The notes under the pieces were generated by a model. It was not told the DNA's origin, made no database searches, and saw nothing but the letters and a program-made list of their open reading frames with translations. A DNA stretch of 64,000 nucleotides, taken from Castellaniella defragrans_A. Lineage in GTDB: Bacteria > Pseudomonadota > Gammaproteobacteria > Burkholderiales > Burkholderiaceae_B. The position numbers and the translations under genes were made by a program. The stretch is from assembly GCF_040394755.1 (NCBI RefSeq), contig NZ_JBEBRQ010000009.1; one strand, written 5' to 3'. This document shows, one piece after another, positions 24,030 to 32,729 of the stretch (position 1 is its first letter; each line of letters begins with the position of its first letter).

Positions 24030-25676
24030 ATGAGCGAACGCGAATCAATGGAATATGACGTCGTGATCGTCGGCGCCGGGCCTGCGGGCCTGTCGGCGGC
24101 GATCCGTCTCAAGCAACTGGCGGCCGAACGCGGCCAGGAGGTCGGCGTCTGTGTCCTCGAAAAGGCCGCCGAAATCGGCGCCCATATTCTTTCGGGGGCC
24201 GTGATGGATCCCAAGGCCCTGACCGAGCTCATCCCCGACTGGAAAGAGCGCGGCGCGCCGCTGGACGTACCGGTAACCGAGGACCAGTTCCTGTTCCTGA
24301 CCCAGACCAAGAGCCGCGCCAATCCATCCTGGCTGCTGCCCGACTGTTTCAAGAACCACGGCAACTACATCGTCCGCCTGGGCCATGTCACGCGCTGGCT
24401 GGGCGAGCAGGCCGAGGCGCTGGGCGTGGATCTTTTCCCGGGCTTCGCGGCCGCCGAAATCCTGTACGACGAGGCCGGCGCGGTGCGCGGCGTGGCGACG
24501 GGCGACATGGGCGTGGCGCGCGACGGCAGCCATACCGACCATTATCAGCCGGGCATGGAACTGCTGGCCCGCTACACGATTTTCGCCGAAGGCTCGCGCG
24601 GCCACCTGGGCCGCCAGCTGATCGAAAAATTCCGTCTCGACGCGGGGCGCGACCCCCAGAGCTATGCGATCGGCATCAAAGAGGTCTGGGAGGTCGACCC
24701 GGCCCAGTCGCATCCGGGGCGGGTGATCCACACGGCCGGCTGGCCCCTGGATTCGGACACCTACGGCGGCTCGTTCCTGTATCACATGGGCGAGGGGCTG
24801 GTGGCCGTGGGCCTGGTGGTCGGCCTGGACTACGCCAACCCGTGGCTGTCACCATTCGAGGAATTCCAGCGCTACAAGACGCATCCGGCGATCCGGCCGA
24901 TCTTCGAGGGCGGCAAGCGCATCGCCTACGGCGCCCGTTCGCTGACGGCGGGCGGCCTGCTGTCGCTGCCCAAGCTCTGTTTCCCCGGCGGGGTACTGGT
25001 CGGCTGCGAGGCGGGCGTCCTGAATGCGTCGCGCATCAAGGGCAGTCATTCGGCGATCAAGACCGGCGCCCTGGCGGCCGAGGCGGCGTTCGAGGCCCTG
25101 ACGGCGGGCCGCTCCCACGACGAGCTGAGCGCCTACCCGGCGGCTTTCGAGCGCTCGTGGCTGCATGCCGAGCTGAACAAATCGCGCAATTTCAAGCAGT
25201 GGTTCAAAAAGGGCCGCACGGTCGGCACGCTGATGACGGGCATCGAGCAGTGGCTGCTCAAGGGGAATATTCCCTGGACGGTCCACCGCCAAAAACCCGA
25301 TCACGCCTGTCTGCAGCCGGCGGCGGAATGCGCGCGCATCGATTATCCGAAACCCGACGGCAAGCTGACGTTCGACCGCCTGAGTTCGGTGTTCATTTCG
25401 AACACGAACCATGACGAGGATGAGCCGGTGCATTTGACGCTGAAGGATGCGTCAGTGCCGGTGACGGTGAACCTGGCAAAGTTCGGCGGCCCGGAGGCGC
25501 GGTTCTGTCCGGCGGGGGTGTATGAGTTCGTCAAGACCGAAACCGGCGAGGATCGCTTGCAGATCAATGCGCAGAACTGTATCCACTGCAAGACCTGCGA
25601 CATCAAGGACCCGACGCAGAATATCGTGTGGGTGACGCCTCAGGGGGGCGAAGGGCCGGTCTATAACGGGATGTAA
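24030..25676 (+). CDS. electron transfer flavoprotein-ubiquinone oxidoreductase
   Basis: Membrane-bound flavoenzyme with a 4Fe-4S cluster that passes electrons from ETF to ubiquinone. 548 residues, usual length. FAD site at the N-terminus (DVVIVGAGPAGLSAAIRL), a central substrate/quinone-binding region with GGLLSLPKLCFPGGVLVGCEAG, and a C-terminal ferredoxin-like domain with RFCPAGVYEF and INAQNCIHCKTCDIKDP supplying four cluster cysteines. Stands alone; ETF subunits are not in the window. Functionally fits the acyl-CoA metabolism genes nearby. Confidence 0.96.
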   Translation: MSERESMEYDVVIVGAGPAGLSAAIRLKQLAAERGQEVGVCVLEKAAEIGAHILSGAVMDPKALTELIPDWKERGAPLDVPVTEDQFLFLTQTKSRANPSWLLPDCFKNHGNYIVRLGHVTRWLGEQAEALGVDLFPGFAAAEILYDEAGAVRGVATGDMGVARDGSHTDHYQPGMELLARYTIFAEGSRGHLGRQLIEKFRLDAGRDPQSYAIGIKEVWEVDPAQSHPGRVIHTAGWPLDSDTYGGSFLYHMGEGLVAVGLVVGLDYANPWLSPFEEFQRYKTHPAIRPIFEGGKRIAYGARSLTAGGLLSLPKLCFPGGVLVGCEAGVLNASRIKGSHSAIKTGALAAEAAFEALTAGRSHDELSAYPAAFERSWLHAELNKSRNFKQWFKKGRTVGTLMTGIEQWLLKGNIPWTVHRQKPDHACLQPAAECARIDYPKPDGKLTFDRLSSVFISNTNHDEDEPVHLTLKDASVPVTVNLAKFGGPEARFCPAGVYEFVKTETGEDRLQINAQNCIHCKTCDIKDPTQNIVWVTPQGGEGPVYNGM

Positions 25677-25824
25677 GCCGAGGGGGCGTTCTGGCCGGAT
25701 GCGGCTGTAGTCCGGATTCGTTTTTCAGACGCCCTCTGTCCCTACTGACCTACCGCCAACCGGACGGGCCTGCCGATGCGGCCGCTGGGCTTCCTCCTGC
25801 GGGAACCCCAACTCCAGGAACAGA

Positions 25825-25870
25825 GTAGCGCGGAATCCGGTTGCCTCACCGGAGTCGCGCGCTACTTTTC
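25825..25870 (+). terminator. probable intrinsic terminator of the ETF-QO gene
   Basis: Long hairpin with outer stem GTAGCGCG / CGCGCTAC and inner stem TCCGGT / ACCGGA, followed by TTTTCT. The remaining ~150 bases between the two convergent genes show no gene. Confidence 0.6.
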
Positions 25871-25881
25871 TGCTCTACCGG

Positions 25882-27861
25882 CTACTGAACCTTGGCCAGT
25901 TGCTCCAGGATTCCCGGATTTTCCAGGGTCGAGATATCCTGCGTGATGGCCTCGCCGGTGGCGACCACGCGCAGCAGGCGGCGCATGATCTTGCCCGAGC
26001 GGGTCTTGGGCAGGTTTTCGCCGAAGCGGATTTCACGCGGCTTGGCGATGGGGCCGATTTCCTTGGCGACCCAGTCGCGCAATTGCTTGGCCATGGCGGT
26101 AGCGGCATCGCCCTGCGGCAGGGGGCCGTTGAGGACGACGAAGGCCACGACGGCCTCGCCGGTGGTGTCGTCCGGGCGGCCCACGACGGCGGCCTCGGCC
26201 ACCAGCTCGTGCGCGACCAGGGCCGATTCGACCTCCATCGTGCCCAGACGGTGACCCGAGACGTTGAGCACATCGTCGATGCGGCCCATGATCCAGAAAT
26301 AGCCGTCCTTGTCGCGCTGCGCCCCGTCCCCCGCCAGGTAGTAGCCCCTGAGCTCCTCCGGGAAGTAGCCTTTCTGAAAGCGCTCGGGATTGCCCCAGAT
26401 GGTGCGGATCATGGAGGGCCACGGCCGGCGGATGACCAGGAAGCCGCCCTTGCCGCGCTCGACCTCCTCGCCGGTTTCGTCCACGATCGCCGCGTCGATG
26501 CCCGGCAGGGGCAGCGTGCAGGAACCGGGCTTGAGCGGCGTGACGCCCGGCAGGGGGGTGATCATGTGGGCGCCGGTTTCGGTCTGCCACCAGGTGTCGA
26601 TCACCGGGCAGCGCTGGCGGCCGACATTGTTGTAGTACCAGACCCAGGCTTCGGGATTGATGGGCTCGCCCACCGAACCGATGATGCGCAGGGAATCCAG
26701 ATTGAATTCGCGCGGATGGACTTTGGCATCGCTTTCGGCGAGCTTGGTGAGCGAACGGATGGCCGTGGGCGCGGTATAGAACACCGTGACCTTGTGTTGC
26801 TCGATCATGCGCCAGAACCGGGCGGCATCCGGATAGGTCGGAATCCCCTCGAAGACCACCTGCGTGACGCCGGCGGCCAGGGGGCCATAGGTCACGTAGG
26901 AATGGCCGGTGACCCAACCCACATCGGCCGTGCACCAGAAGACGTCGTCGGGCTTGGCGTCGAAGGTCCATTTCATGGTCATCAGCGCCATCAGCAGATA
27001 GCCCGCCGAGGCGTGCTGCACGCCCTTGGGCTTGCCGGTGGAGCCGGAGGTGTACAGGATGAAAAGCGGGTGATCCGCATCCACGGGAACGGGCGGGCAA
27101 TTGTCCGACTGACCGGCGATGACGTCGTGCCACCACAGATCGCGGCCATCCTGCCACTGCACCGGACTGCCGGCGCGCTTGTAGGTGATGACGTGGCGCA
27201 CGCCCTCGCAGCCGCCCATGGCCAGGGCCTCGTCGACGGCATCCTTGAGAGGAATGGTCTTGCCGCCGCGGACCTGGGCATCGGCGGTGATGACCAGCGT
27301 CGCGCCCACATCGACCGCGCGTTCGTGGATGCTCTTGGACGAAAAGCCCCCGAACACGACCGAATGAATGATGCCCAGCCGCGCGCAGGCATGCATGGCC
27401 ACGACCGCCTCGATCGACATCGGCAGATAGATGATGGCCCGCTCGCCAGCCTTGAAGCCCAGGCCCTTGAGGGCGTTGGCGAACTGGCTGACGCGCGCCA
27501 GCAGTTCCTTGTAGGTGACCTTGGTCACCTGGCCGTCATCCGCCTCGAAAATCAGCGCCACGTGGTTTTCCACGGGGGTGCCCATGTGCTTGTCGAGACA
27601 GTTGGCCGACACGTTCATCTGGCCGTCCGGATACCACTTGTAGAACGGCGCGTTGGATTCGTCGAGCACCTGCGTAAAGGGGCGGTCCCAGATCAGGTTT
27701 TCGCGGGCCAGACGCCCCCAGAACGCATCCGGATCGCGCTGGGCCTCATCGCACAGGGCCTGGTACTGCGCCATGCCCGAGATGTTGGCCTGCCGGACCA
27801 AGTCCTCTGAAGGCGGGTACACCCGATTCTCGACCAGTATGGATTCAATCTCCGTCGTCAT
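25882..27861 (-). CDS. acs: acetate--CoA ligase (AMP-forming)
   Basis: Converts acetate, ATP and CoA to acetyl-CoA. 659 residues, the usual size. Adenylate-forming signatures: P-loop-like LFILYTSGSTGKPKGVQH, VIDTWWQTETGAHMITPLPG (includes the acetate-pocket Trp typical of Acs), the hinge GRIDDVLNVSGHRLGTMEVESAL, and the C-terminal acetylation lysine in PKTRSGKIMRRLLR. ATG with GGAGCAAG upstream. Upstream 137 bases are AT-richer and probably carry the promoter, but no clear boxes. Confidence 0.97.
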   Translation of the reverse strand: MTTEIESILVENRVYPPSEDLVRQANISGMAQYQALCDEAQRDPDAFWGRLARENLIWDRPFTQVLDESNAPFYKWYPDGQMNVSANCLDKHMGTPVENHVALIFEADDGQVTKVTYKELLARVSQFANALKGLGFKAGERAIIYLPMSIEAVVAMHACARLGIIHSVVFGGFSSKSIHERAVDVGATLVITADAQVRGGKTIPLKDAVDEALAMGGCEGVRHVITYKRAGSPVQWQDGRDLWWHDVIAGQSDNCPPVPVDADHPLFILYTSGSTGKPKGVQHASAGYLLMALMTMKWTFDAKPDDVFWCTADVGWVTGHSYVTYGPLAAGVTQVVFEGIPTYPDAARFWRMIEQHKVTVFYTAPTAIRSLTKLAESDAKVHPREFNLDSLRIIGSVGEPINPEAWVWYYNNVGRQRCPVIDTWWQTETGAHMITPLPGVTPLKPGSCTLPLPGIDAAIVDETGEEVERGKGGFLVIRRPWPSMIRTIWGNPERFQKGYFPEELRGYYLAGDGAQRDKDGYFWIMGRIDDVLNVSGHRLGTMEVESALVAHELVAEAAVVGRPDDTTGEAVVAFVVLNGPLPQGDAATAMAKQLRDWVAKEIGPIAKPREIRFGENLPKTRSGKIMRRLLRVVATGEAITQDISTLENPGILEQLAKVQ

Positions 27862-27998
27862 GATGATGGCTTGCTCCTAAAATTTGACTGTACTTGAATG
27901 GGCTCTATTTGTATTTTTAAGTGTCCATTACCCGCAACCGTACTGCACGATGCTTACTCATAGCTGACAAATGCAACGAAAACATGGCGACGGCCCCG

Positions 27999-29300
27999 TC
28001 AGTGCGTCGCAGCGGCATCGCGGCTGCGCAGCCCCCGCCCGAAATCAAGGCCGGCCAGGACCCCCAGGCCGGCGATGAAGAACACGCCCGTGGCCAGCAG
28101 CCCCAGGCGATGGTTGCCATCCGTGGCCCAGACCACCAGACCATAGCACAAAGGCCCCACCACCGCGGCAAGCTGTACCGCGAAAGACCACAGCGCATAG
28201 AATTCGGCCGGCCGGCGGGTCGGCGCCAGCACACCCACCATGGCCCGGCCGGCGCTCTGGCTGGTCCCCATGCACAGACCGGCCAGAATCGCGGCCGCCC
28301 AGAACGTGCGCACGTCCCGGGCGGCGGCCGCCAGGGCGACCATCAGCAGCCAGCCGGCCAACGTCGCCGCCAGCGCGCGCTTGTGGCCGATCCGATCCTG
28401 GACATAGCCGAATGCAAAAGCGCCCAGGGCCGCGGCGATATTGACGAGAAACACCAATAGCATGGTCTGCCGCATCTGGAACCCCATGACCTCGGTGGCA
28501 TAGACCGCCGCCAGCGTAATCACCACAGTGATGCCCGCCTGATAGCAGGCGATGCACAGCAACAGGCGGCGGAAATCCGGAAAATCGTGGCGTGTCTCCC
28601 GCCAGGCGCGCAGCAGGTTGGCGAGCAGCGGCCGGGATTCCCCACCCCCCGGCGCCGCCCGTTCACGCAACCACAGCAGCGCAGGGATGGCCGCGAGGGC
28701 GAACAACGCCGCCGTGGACAGCATGACCCAAGGGACGTAGTGCTGGGCCGTTTCGCCCCGGGCCTCGCCGCGCGTCGCAATCCAGAGGGCCACGCCCAGG
28801 GCGAGCATCCCGCCGCAGTAGCCAAAACTCCAACCCCAGCCCGACACCCGCCCCATCGATTCCGCGCGGGCCAGTCCCGGCAGAAAAGAGGCGACCGCCG
28901 CTTCGCCGACGCAATAGCAGTAGTTCGACAGCGCCAGGCACAGCAAGCCCCAGGCCACGTCCCCCGGGCCCACGCTCGCCAGCAGCGCGGTGCCGGCGAC
29001 GCAACCCGCAGTGCTGGTGAACAGCAGCCGGCGCTTGGCCGCGCGGGCATCGGCGCGCGCGCCCAGGCCCGGCATGGTCAGCATCACCGCCAGATAGGAC
29101 AGGGACAGGGCGGCGGTCAGCGCCAGCGTCCCCCAATGACGGCCGGCCGCCACAATACCGACGAAATAGGCATTGAATACCGTGGTCAGGACGACCGTGG
29201 TGTAGCCCGAATTGGCGAAGTCGTACATCGCCCAGGACCAGAGCTCGCGGCGGCCGACTCCCGGTCGCAGCGCCGCGCCGCGAGTCGGCCCGGCACTCAA
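27999..29300 (-). CDS. UMF1-family MFS transporter
   Basis: About 433 residues and 12 predicted helices. The N-terminus carries LWSWAMYDFANSGYTTVVLT, the hallmark of the UMF1/Atg22-like major-facilitator family (substrate unknown in bacteria). The only ATG nearby sits inside this motif, so translation most likely begins at TTG in the four-base overlap TTGA with the prpE stop codon, giving a normal N-terminus. Coupling to prpE suggests a metabolite or amino-acid export or uptake linked to acyl-CoA metabolism; this is inference. Confidence 0.82.
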   Translation of the reverse strand: MSAGPTRGAALRPGVGRRELWSWAMYDFANSGYTTVVLTTVFNAYFVGIVAAGRHWGTLALTAALSLSYLAVMLTMPGLGARADARAAKRRLLFTSTAGCVAGTALLASVGPGDVAWGLLCLALSNYCYCVGEAAVASFLPGLARAESMGRVSGWGWSFGYCGGMLALGVALWIATRGEARGETAQHYVPWVMLSTAALFALAAIPALLWLRERAAPGGGESRPLLANLLRAWRETRHDFPDFRRLLLCIACYQAGITVVITLAAVYATEVMGFQMRQTMLLVFLVNIAAALGAFAFGYVQDRIGHKRALAATLAGWLLMVALAAAARDVRTFWAAAILAGLCMGTSQSAGRAMVGVLAPTRRPAEFYALWSFAVQLAAVVGPLCYGLVVWATDGNHRLGLLATGVFFIAGLGVLAGLDFGRGLRSRDAAATH

Positions 29301-31183
29301 AGCGCCGCGCGGATCTGGTCGAGCGCGCTCGAATCCTCGATGGTCGTCAGGTCGCCGGGATCGCGCCCCTCGCACAGCGCCACGATGGCGCGGCGCAGCA
29401 CCTTGCCCGAACGGGTCTTGGGCAGGCTGTTGACGAAGCAGATCCGGGCCGGACGGGCCACGGCGCCGTTGCGCTGCTCGATGACTTTCTTGATCTCGGC
29501 CTCGAGGCGGTCGCGCGCGCCGTCATCGGCCAGCAGATCGGGATCGCGCAACACCGCGAAAGCCACGGCCTCCTGCCCCTTGACCGAGTCGGCAATCCCC
29601 ACCACGGCCGATTCCGCCACGGCGGGGTGCGTATTGACCGATTCCTCGATCTCGCGCGTGCCCAGGCGATGTCCGGCCACGTTGATGACGTCGTCGGTAC
29701 GGCCCAGGATGTACCAGTAGCCATCCTCGTCGAACAGCCCCCAGTCGGAAGTCGAATACAGCATGCGCCCGGGAAAGGACTCGAAGTACGTGCGCACGAA
29801 ACGCTCGTCGCTGCCCCAGATCGTGCTCATGGCGCCCGGCGGCAACGGCGGCTGGATCGCCACCACGCCTTTGGTCCCCGGACCGCAATCCTCGCCCGTG
29901 GCCTCATCGACCACCCGCACATCGTAGCCATAGACCGGAAAGGACGGGCTGCCGAAGCGCGTCGGGACGTTCTCGACGCCCGGCAGCGCCGACAGGATCG
30001 GCCAGCCCGTCTCGGTCTGCCAGTAATTGTCGATGACCGGTTTGCCCAGAGCCTCGGACAGCCACTGGCCGGTCTGCGCATCCAGGGGCTCGCCCGCCAG
30101 ATAGATGCGTTCGAGGCTGGACAGGTCGTGACGGCGCAGCAGCTCGGGATCGTGCTTTTTGAGCACGCGCACCGCAGTCGGGGCCGAGAACAGGACGTTG
30201 ACCTTGTACTGCTCGACGATGCGCCAGAGGACGGCGGCATCCGGGCGCACCGGGGTGCCTTCGTACAGGACGCTGGCCTGGCCATTGATCAAAGGCCCGT
30301 AGATCACGTAGGAATGGCCCACCACCCAGCCCACATCGCTGGTCGAGAAATACACATCGCCCGGCTTGCCGGCATAGATGTATTCCATCGACGTGGCCAG
30401 GGCCACGGCATAGCCGCCGGTGTCGCGCTGGACGCCCTTGGGGTTGCCCGTGGTCCCGGAGGTATACAGCACGTAGGACGGATCGCTGGACTCCAGCCAG
30501 ACGACCGGCACATGCGCATCCAGATGGCGGGCGCGCATCGGCGCATAGGCCAGGTCCCGGCCCTCGCGCAGGGTGAAAGGAACGAGGCCGCGATCGACGA
30601 TGACCACGTGCTCGGGCGAGTGGCTGGAAATCTCGATGGCCTTGTCCAGCAGCGGCTTGTAGGCGATGGACTTGCCGCCGCGCGAGCCGGCATCGGTCGA
30701 GATCACCACCTTGGGCCGCGCATCATTGATGCGCTGGGCCAGATTGTGCGATGCGAATCCCCCGAACACCACCGAATGAATGGCGCCGATGCGCACGCAG
30801 GCGAGCATGAAGAACATGATCTGGGGAATCATCGGCAGGTAGATCAGCACACGATCGCCCTTGACGACCCCGAGCTCCTGCAAAATAGCGGCCGCGGCAT
30901 TGACCTCGCGCGCCAGATCGGCGCGCGTATAGACAATTTCCTGATCGACCTCGGTGGATACCCAGATCAGCGCCGGCTGATCCCCCTGGGTATCGAGCCA
31001 GCGATCCACGGCGTTGTAGCACAGGTTCGTGCGCCCCCCGACGAACCAGCGGGCAAACGGCGGATTCGAATAATCCAGCACCTGCTGGAAAGGGGTTTCC
31101 CAATGAATACGCTGGGCCTCCCGCCGCCAGAACGAATCCCGCTCTGTGATGGATTGGCGATGAAACTCGTGCGTCTTCTGCAT
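29297..31183 (-). CDS. prpE: propionate--CoA ligase
   Basis: AMP-forming acyl-CoA synthetase, 628 residues. Very similar organisation to Acs: YVLYTSGTTGNPKGVQRDTGG, NYWQTETGWPIL, GRTDDVINVAGHRLGTREIEE and PKTRSGKVLRRAIVAL with the modifiable lysine. The N-terminus HEFHRQSITERDSFWRREAQRIHWETPFQQVLDYSNPPFARWFVGGRTNLCYNAVDRW matches PrpE rather than Acs. Starts at ATG 31183; an upstream in-frame extension is not family-like. prpBCD are not in this window. Confidence 0.9.
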   Translation of the reverse strand: MQKTHEFHRQSITERDSFWRREAQRIHWETPFQQVLDYSNPPFARWFVGGRTNLCYNAVDRWLDTQGDQPALIWVSTEVDQEIVYTRADLAREVNAAAAILQELGVVKGDRVLIYLPMIPQIMFFMLACVRIGAIHSVVFGGFASHNLAQRINDARPKVVISTDAGSRGGKSIAYKPLLDKAIEISSHSPEHVVIVDRGLVPFTLREGRDLAYAPMRARHLDAHVPVVWLESSDPSYVLYTSGTTGNPKGVQRDTGGYAVALATSMEYIYAGKPGDVYFSTSDVGWVVGHSYVIYGPLINGQASVLYEGTPVRPDAAVLWRIVEQYKVNVLFSAPTAVRVLKKHDPELLRRHDLSSLERIYLAGEPLDAQTGQWLSEALGKPVIDNYWQTETGWPILSALPGVENVPTRFGSPSFPVYGYDVRVVDEATGEDCGPGTKGVVAIQPPLPPGAMSTIWGSDERFVRTYFESFPGRMLYSTSDWGLFDEDGYWYILGRTDDVINVAGHRLGTREIEESVNTHPAVAESAVVGIADSVKGQEAVAFAVLRDPDLLADDGARDRLEAEIKKVIEQRNGAVARPARICFVNSLPKTRSGKVLRRAIVALCEGRDPGDLTTIEDSSALDQIRAAL

Positions 31184-31294
31184 TGCTGCTCTCCTCCTGT
31201 GCGCGATCACCCGCCATGGCATACGCGATGCCTGCCGGTTCACCTCGAAATCTTGATTGGCCTACATGCTACACCCGAAAGCCGGGGGCACCTA

Positions 31295-31322
31295 CTCCCG
31301 GGACATCCCTAATCCCCGGGAG
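31295..31322. promoter_or_regulatory. inverted repeat in the prpE / NlpC-P60 divergent region
   Basis: CTCCCGGG and CCCGGGAG separated by 12 bases form an 8-bp inverted repeat without a T tract. It lies in the 251-base divergent spacer, so it could be an operator; no known consensus is recognised. The rest of the spacer shows nothing else. Confidence 0.35.
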
Positions 31323-31434
31323 GGTTCGCGCACCCCCAGCCCAGGGCCGGATTTGCCCGCGCGCTTTACCCGAGTGCCAGGATTGGCTAAACTCGCCGGA
31401 TTGGTCATTTTTTCGGACCCTAAAAAAACGAGCC

Positions 31435-32154
31435 ATGCCACCGCCACATTCGCCTCGACGACCCGTTTTTTCGCACGCACTGTCCCGGCTGTCAAAGCTC
31501 GCCATGTGCGCGGCCGCCCTGGCCCTGGCCGGTTGCGCGGCCCAGCCGAAACAGACTGCCGACACCTCCTCGCTGCACCTGCTGCGCAGTTCCTACCTCG
31601 CCCAGACCCAATCCGACCCCCTCGGAGCCTGGCTCAAGACCGACGACAGTCTGGCGATCGATCGCCCCGATTCCCAGAATTACGATACCGCCGCCCCCAA
31701 GACACTCGTGTCGACGGCCATGAAGTTCCTCGGGGTCAAGTACCGCTACGGTGGCGGATCGCCCGGCGAAGGCTTCGACTGCAGCGGGCTGGTCGCCTAC
31801 GCCGCCGAAAAATCACTGGGTCTCAAACTGCCGCGCAGCGCCCGCGAAATGGCGCATACCGGCATCTCGGTCGATCGCGAAGAACTGCGCCGCGGGGATC
31901 TGGTGTTTTTCAATACCCGCGGGCACCGCAACTCGCACGTGGGGATCTATCTCGGCGACCACAAGTTCGTCCATGCCCCGCGCACCGGCGCCAAGGTGCG
32001 CGTCGAGAGCATGGACCTCGCCTACTGGCGCAAACGCTACAACGGCGCGCGCCGCCTCGAGGTCGAAACCCAGACGGCTGCCGCGACACCCCAGGAACAA
32101 AGCCGCCAGAGCGCCGCAAAAAAGCCGCGCCAAAGCGTCAAGTCCAAGCGCTGA
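31435..32154 (+). CDS. NlpC/P60 family cell-wall hydrolase lipoprotein
   Basis: 239 residues. Lipoprotein signal with lipobox LALAGC (mature Cys near residue 35) anchors it to a membrane; a ~60-residue linker leads to the NlpC/P60 domain. Catalytic Cys is in GFDCSGLVAYAAE, His in NSHVGIYLGDHKFVHAP (typical Cys-His dyad), so it should cleave peptidoglycan stem peptides like MepS/Spr. The tail is basic (Lys/Arg/Gln rich). ATG at 31435 is chosen because the signal peptide starts there; a longer open frame upstream overlaps prpE. Confidence 0.9.
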   Translation: MPPPHSPRRPVFSHALSRLSKLAMCAAALALAGCAAQPKQTADTSSLHLLRSSYLAQTQSDPLGAWLKTDDSLAIDRPDSQNYDTAAPKTLVSTAMKFLGVKYRYGGGSPGEGFDCSGLVAYAAEKSLGLKLPRSAREMAHTGISVDREELRRGDLVFFNTRGHRNSHVGIYLGDHKFVHAPRTGAKVRVESMDLAYWRKRYNGARRLEVETQTAAATPQEQSRQSAAKKPRQSVKSKR

Positions 32155-32170
32155 CGCCTCTCCCCTTCAA

Positions 32171-32551
32171 TCAATCACACGCAACGGCGGCGATGGCCCT
32201 GCTGCCGCGTCCCGCTCTGGGCGCCTCATCGCGGATCGAACACGTCTCGCAATAACCGCATTGATCCAGCGCCTGCTTGACGCTGCAGACCGAGCGCCGG
32301 CACGCCATCACCTGAACGCCCGCCCGCTGGGCCGCCGTGCGAAAGGTTTTCATCACGTTATGACCCAGGAAATCCGTCAGCAGGATCACCAGATCGGTTC
32401 CCGAAGGCAATTGCGGGGTTTTCTTTTGATGGGAGGGATCGCGCCCGCTGATATGATGGCGAATAGCGATGTTGTGATCTCTGAGCAGATCGGGAATGTT
32501 GCCCAATCGATCTGCGCCGACAATGAGTGCACTGACTGTTTGCTGCGCCAT
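32171..32551 (-). CDS. DUF2325 domain protein
   Basis: 126 residues with an N-terminal Rossmann-like DUF2325 domain: SALIVGADRLGNIPDLLRDHNIAIRHHISGRDPSHQKKTPQLPSGTDLVILLTDFLGHNVMKTFRTAAQRAG. The C-terminal part has a Cys-rich patch (CRRSVCSV, CGYCETCSI) that could hold metal. Function unknown. CAGGAGTC lies before ATG, and a Fur-like box lies just upstream, pointing to iron control. Converges with the NlpC/P60 gene, 16 bases apart. Confidence 0.85.
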   Translation of the reverse strand: MAQQTVSALIVGADRLGNIPDLLRDHNIAIRHHISGRDPSHQKKTPQLPSGTDLVILLTDFLGHNVMKTFRTAAQRAGVQVMACRRSVCSVKQALDQCGYCETCSIRDEAPRAGRGSRAIAAVACD

Positions 32552-32578
32552 GGGATGACTCCTGAAGGGCTAAGGATA

Positions 32579-32604
32579 GTTAATGATAATCATTCCCATT
32601 ATCA
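32579..32604 (-). promoter_or_regulatory. Fur-box-like sequence upstream of DUF2325 gene
   Basis: The segment GTTAATGATAATCATTCCCA followed by TTATC contains the hexamer arrays of the ferric-uptake-regulator consensus (NATWAT repeats, GATAAT-CATT-ATC). It lies 28 bases upstream of the DUF2325 ATG, in the position expected for a promoter operator. Consensus-based inference. Confidence 0.72.
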
Positions 32605-32643
32605 AAATCAATCGGATTTGTCCGAATCGCGCGCGTAACATCG

Positions 32644-32678
32644 AAAAAAGTTGTGGCGGGCCTCCGCACGAGCCCGCC
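32644..32678 (-). terminator. probable intrinsic terminator of cysB
   Basis: On the minus strand a 7-bp stem GGCGGGC / GCCCGCC with a 10-base loop is followed after ACAAC by six T residues. A further hairpin (TCTGGCCGAAAGGCCGGA) lies between it and the cysB stop. Confidence 0.55.
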
Positions 32679-32729
32679 GGCGCCCGTGAAGCGCTCCGGC
32701 CTTTCGGCCAGAGGCTTCTGCGCCGCCAG

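Noticed and set aside
25677..25881. Hidden gene in the 200-base space between ETF-QO and acs
   Set aside because: Only the terminator hairpin is recognisable; frames there are short and without starts.
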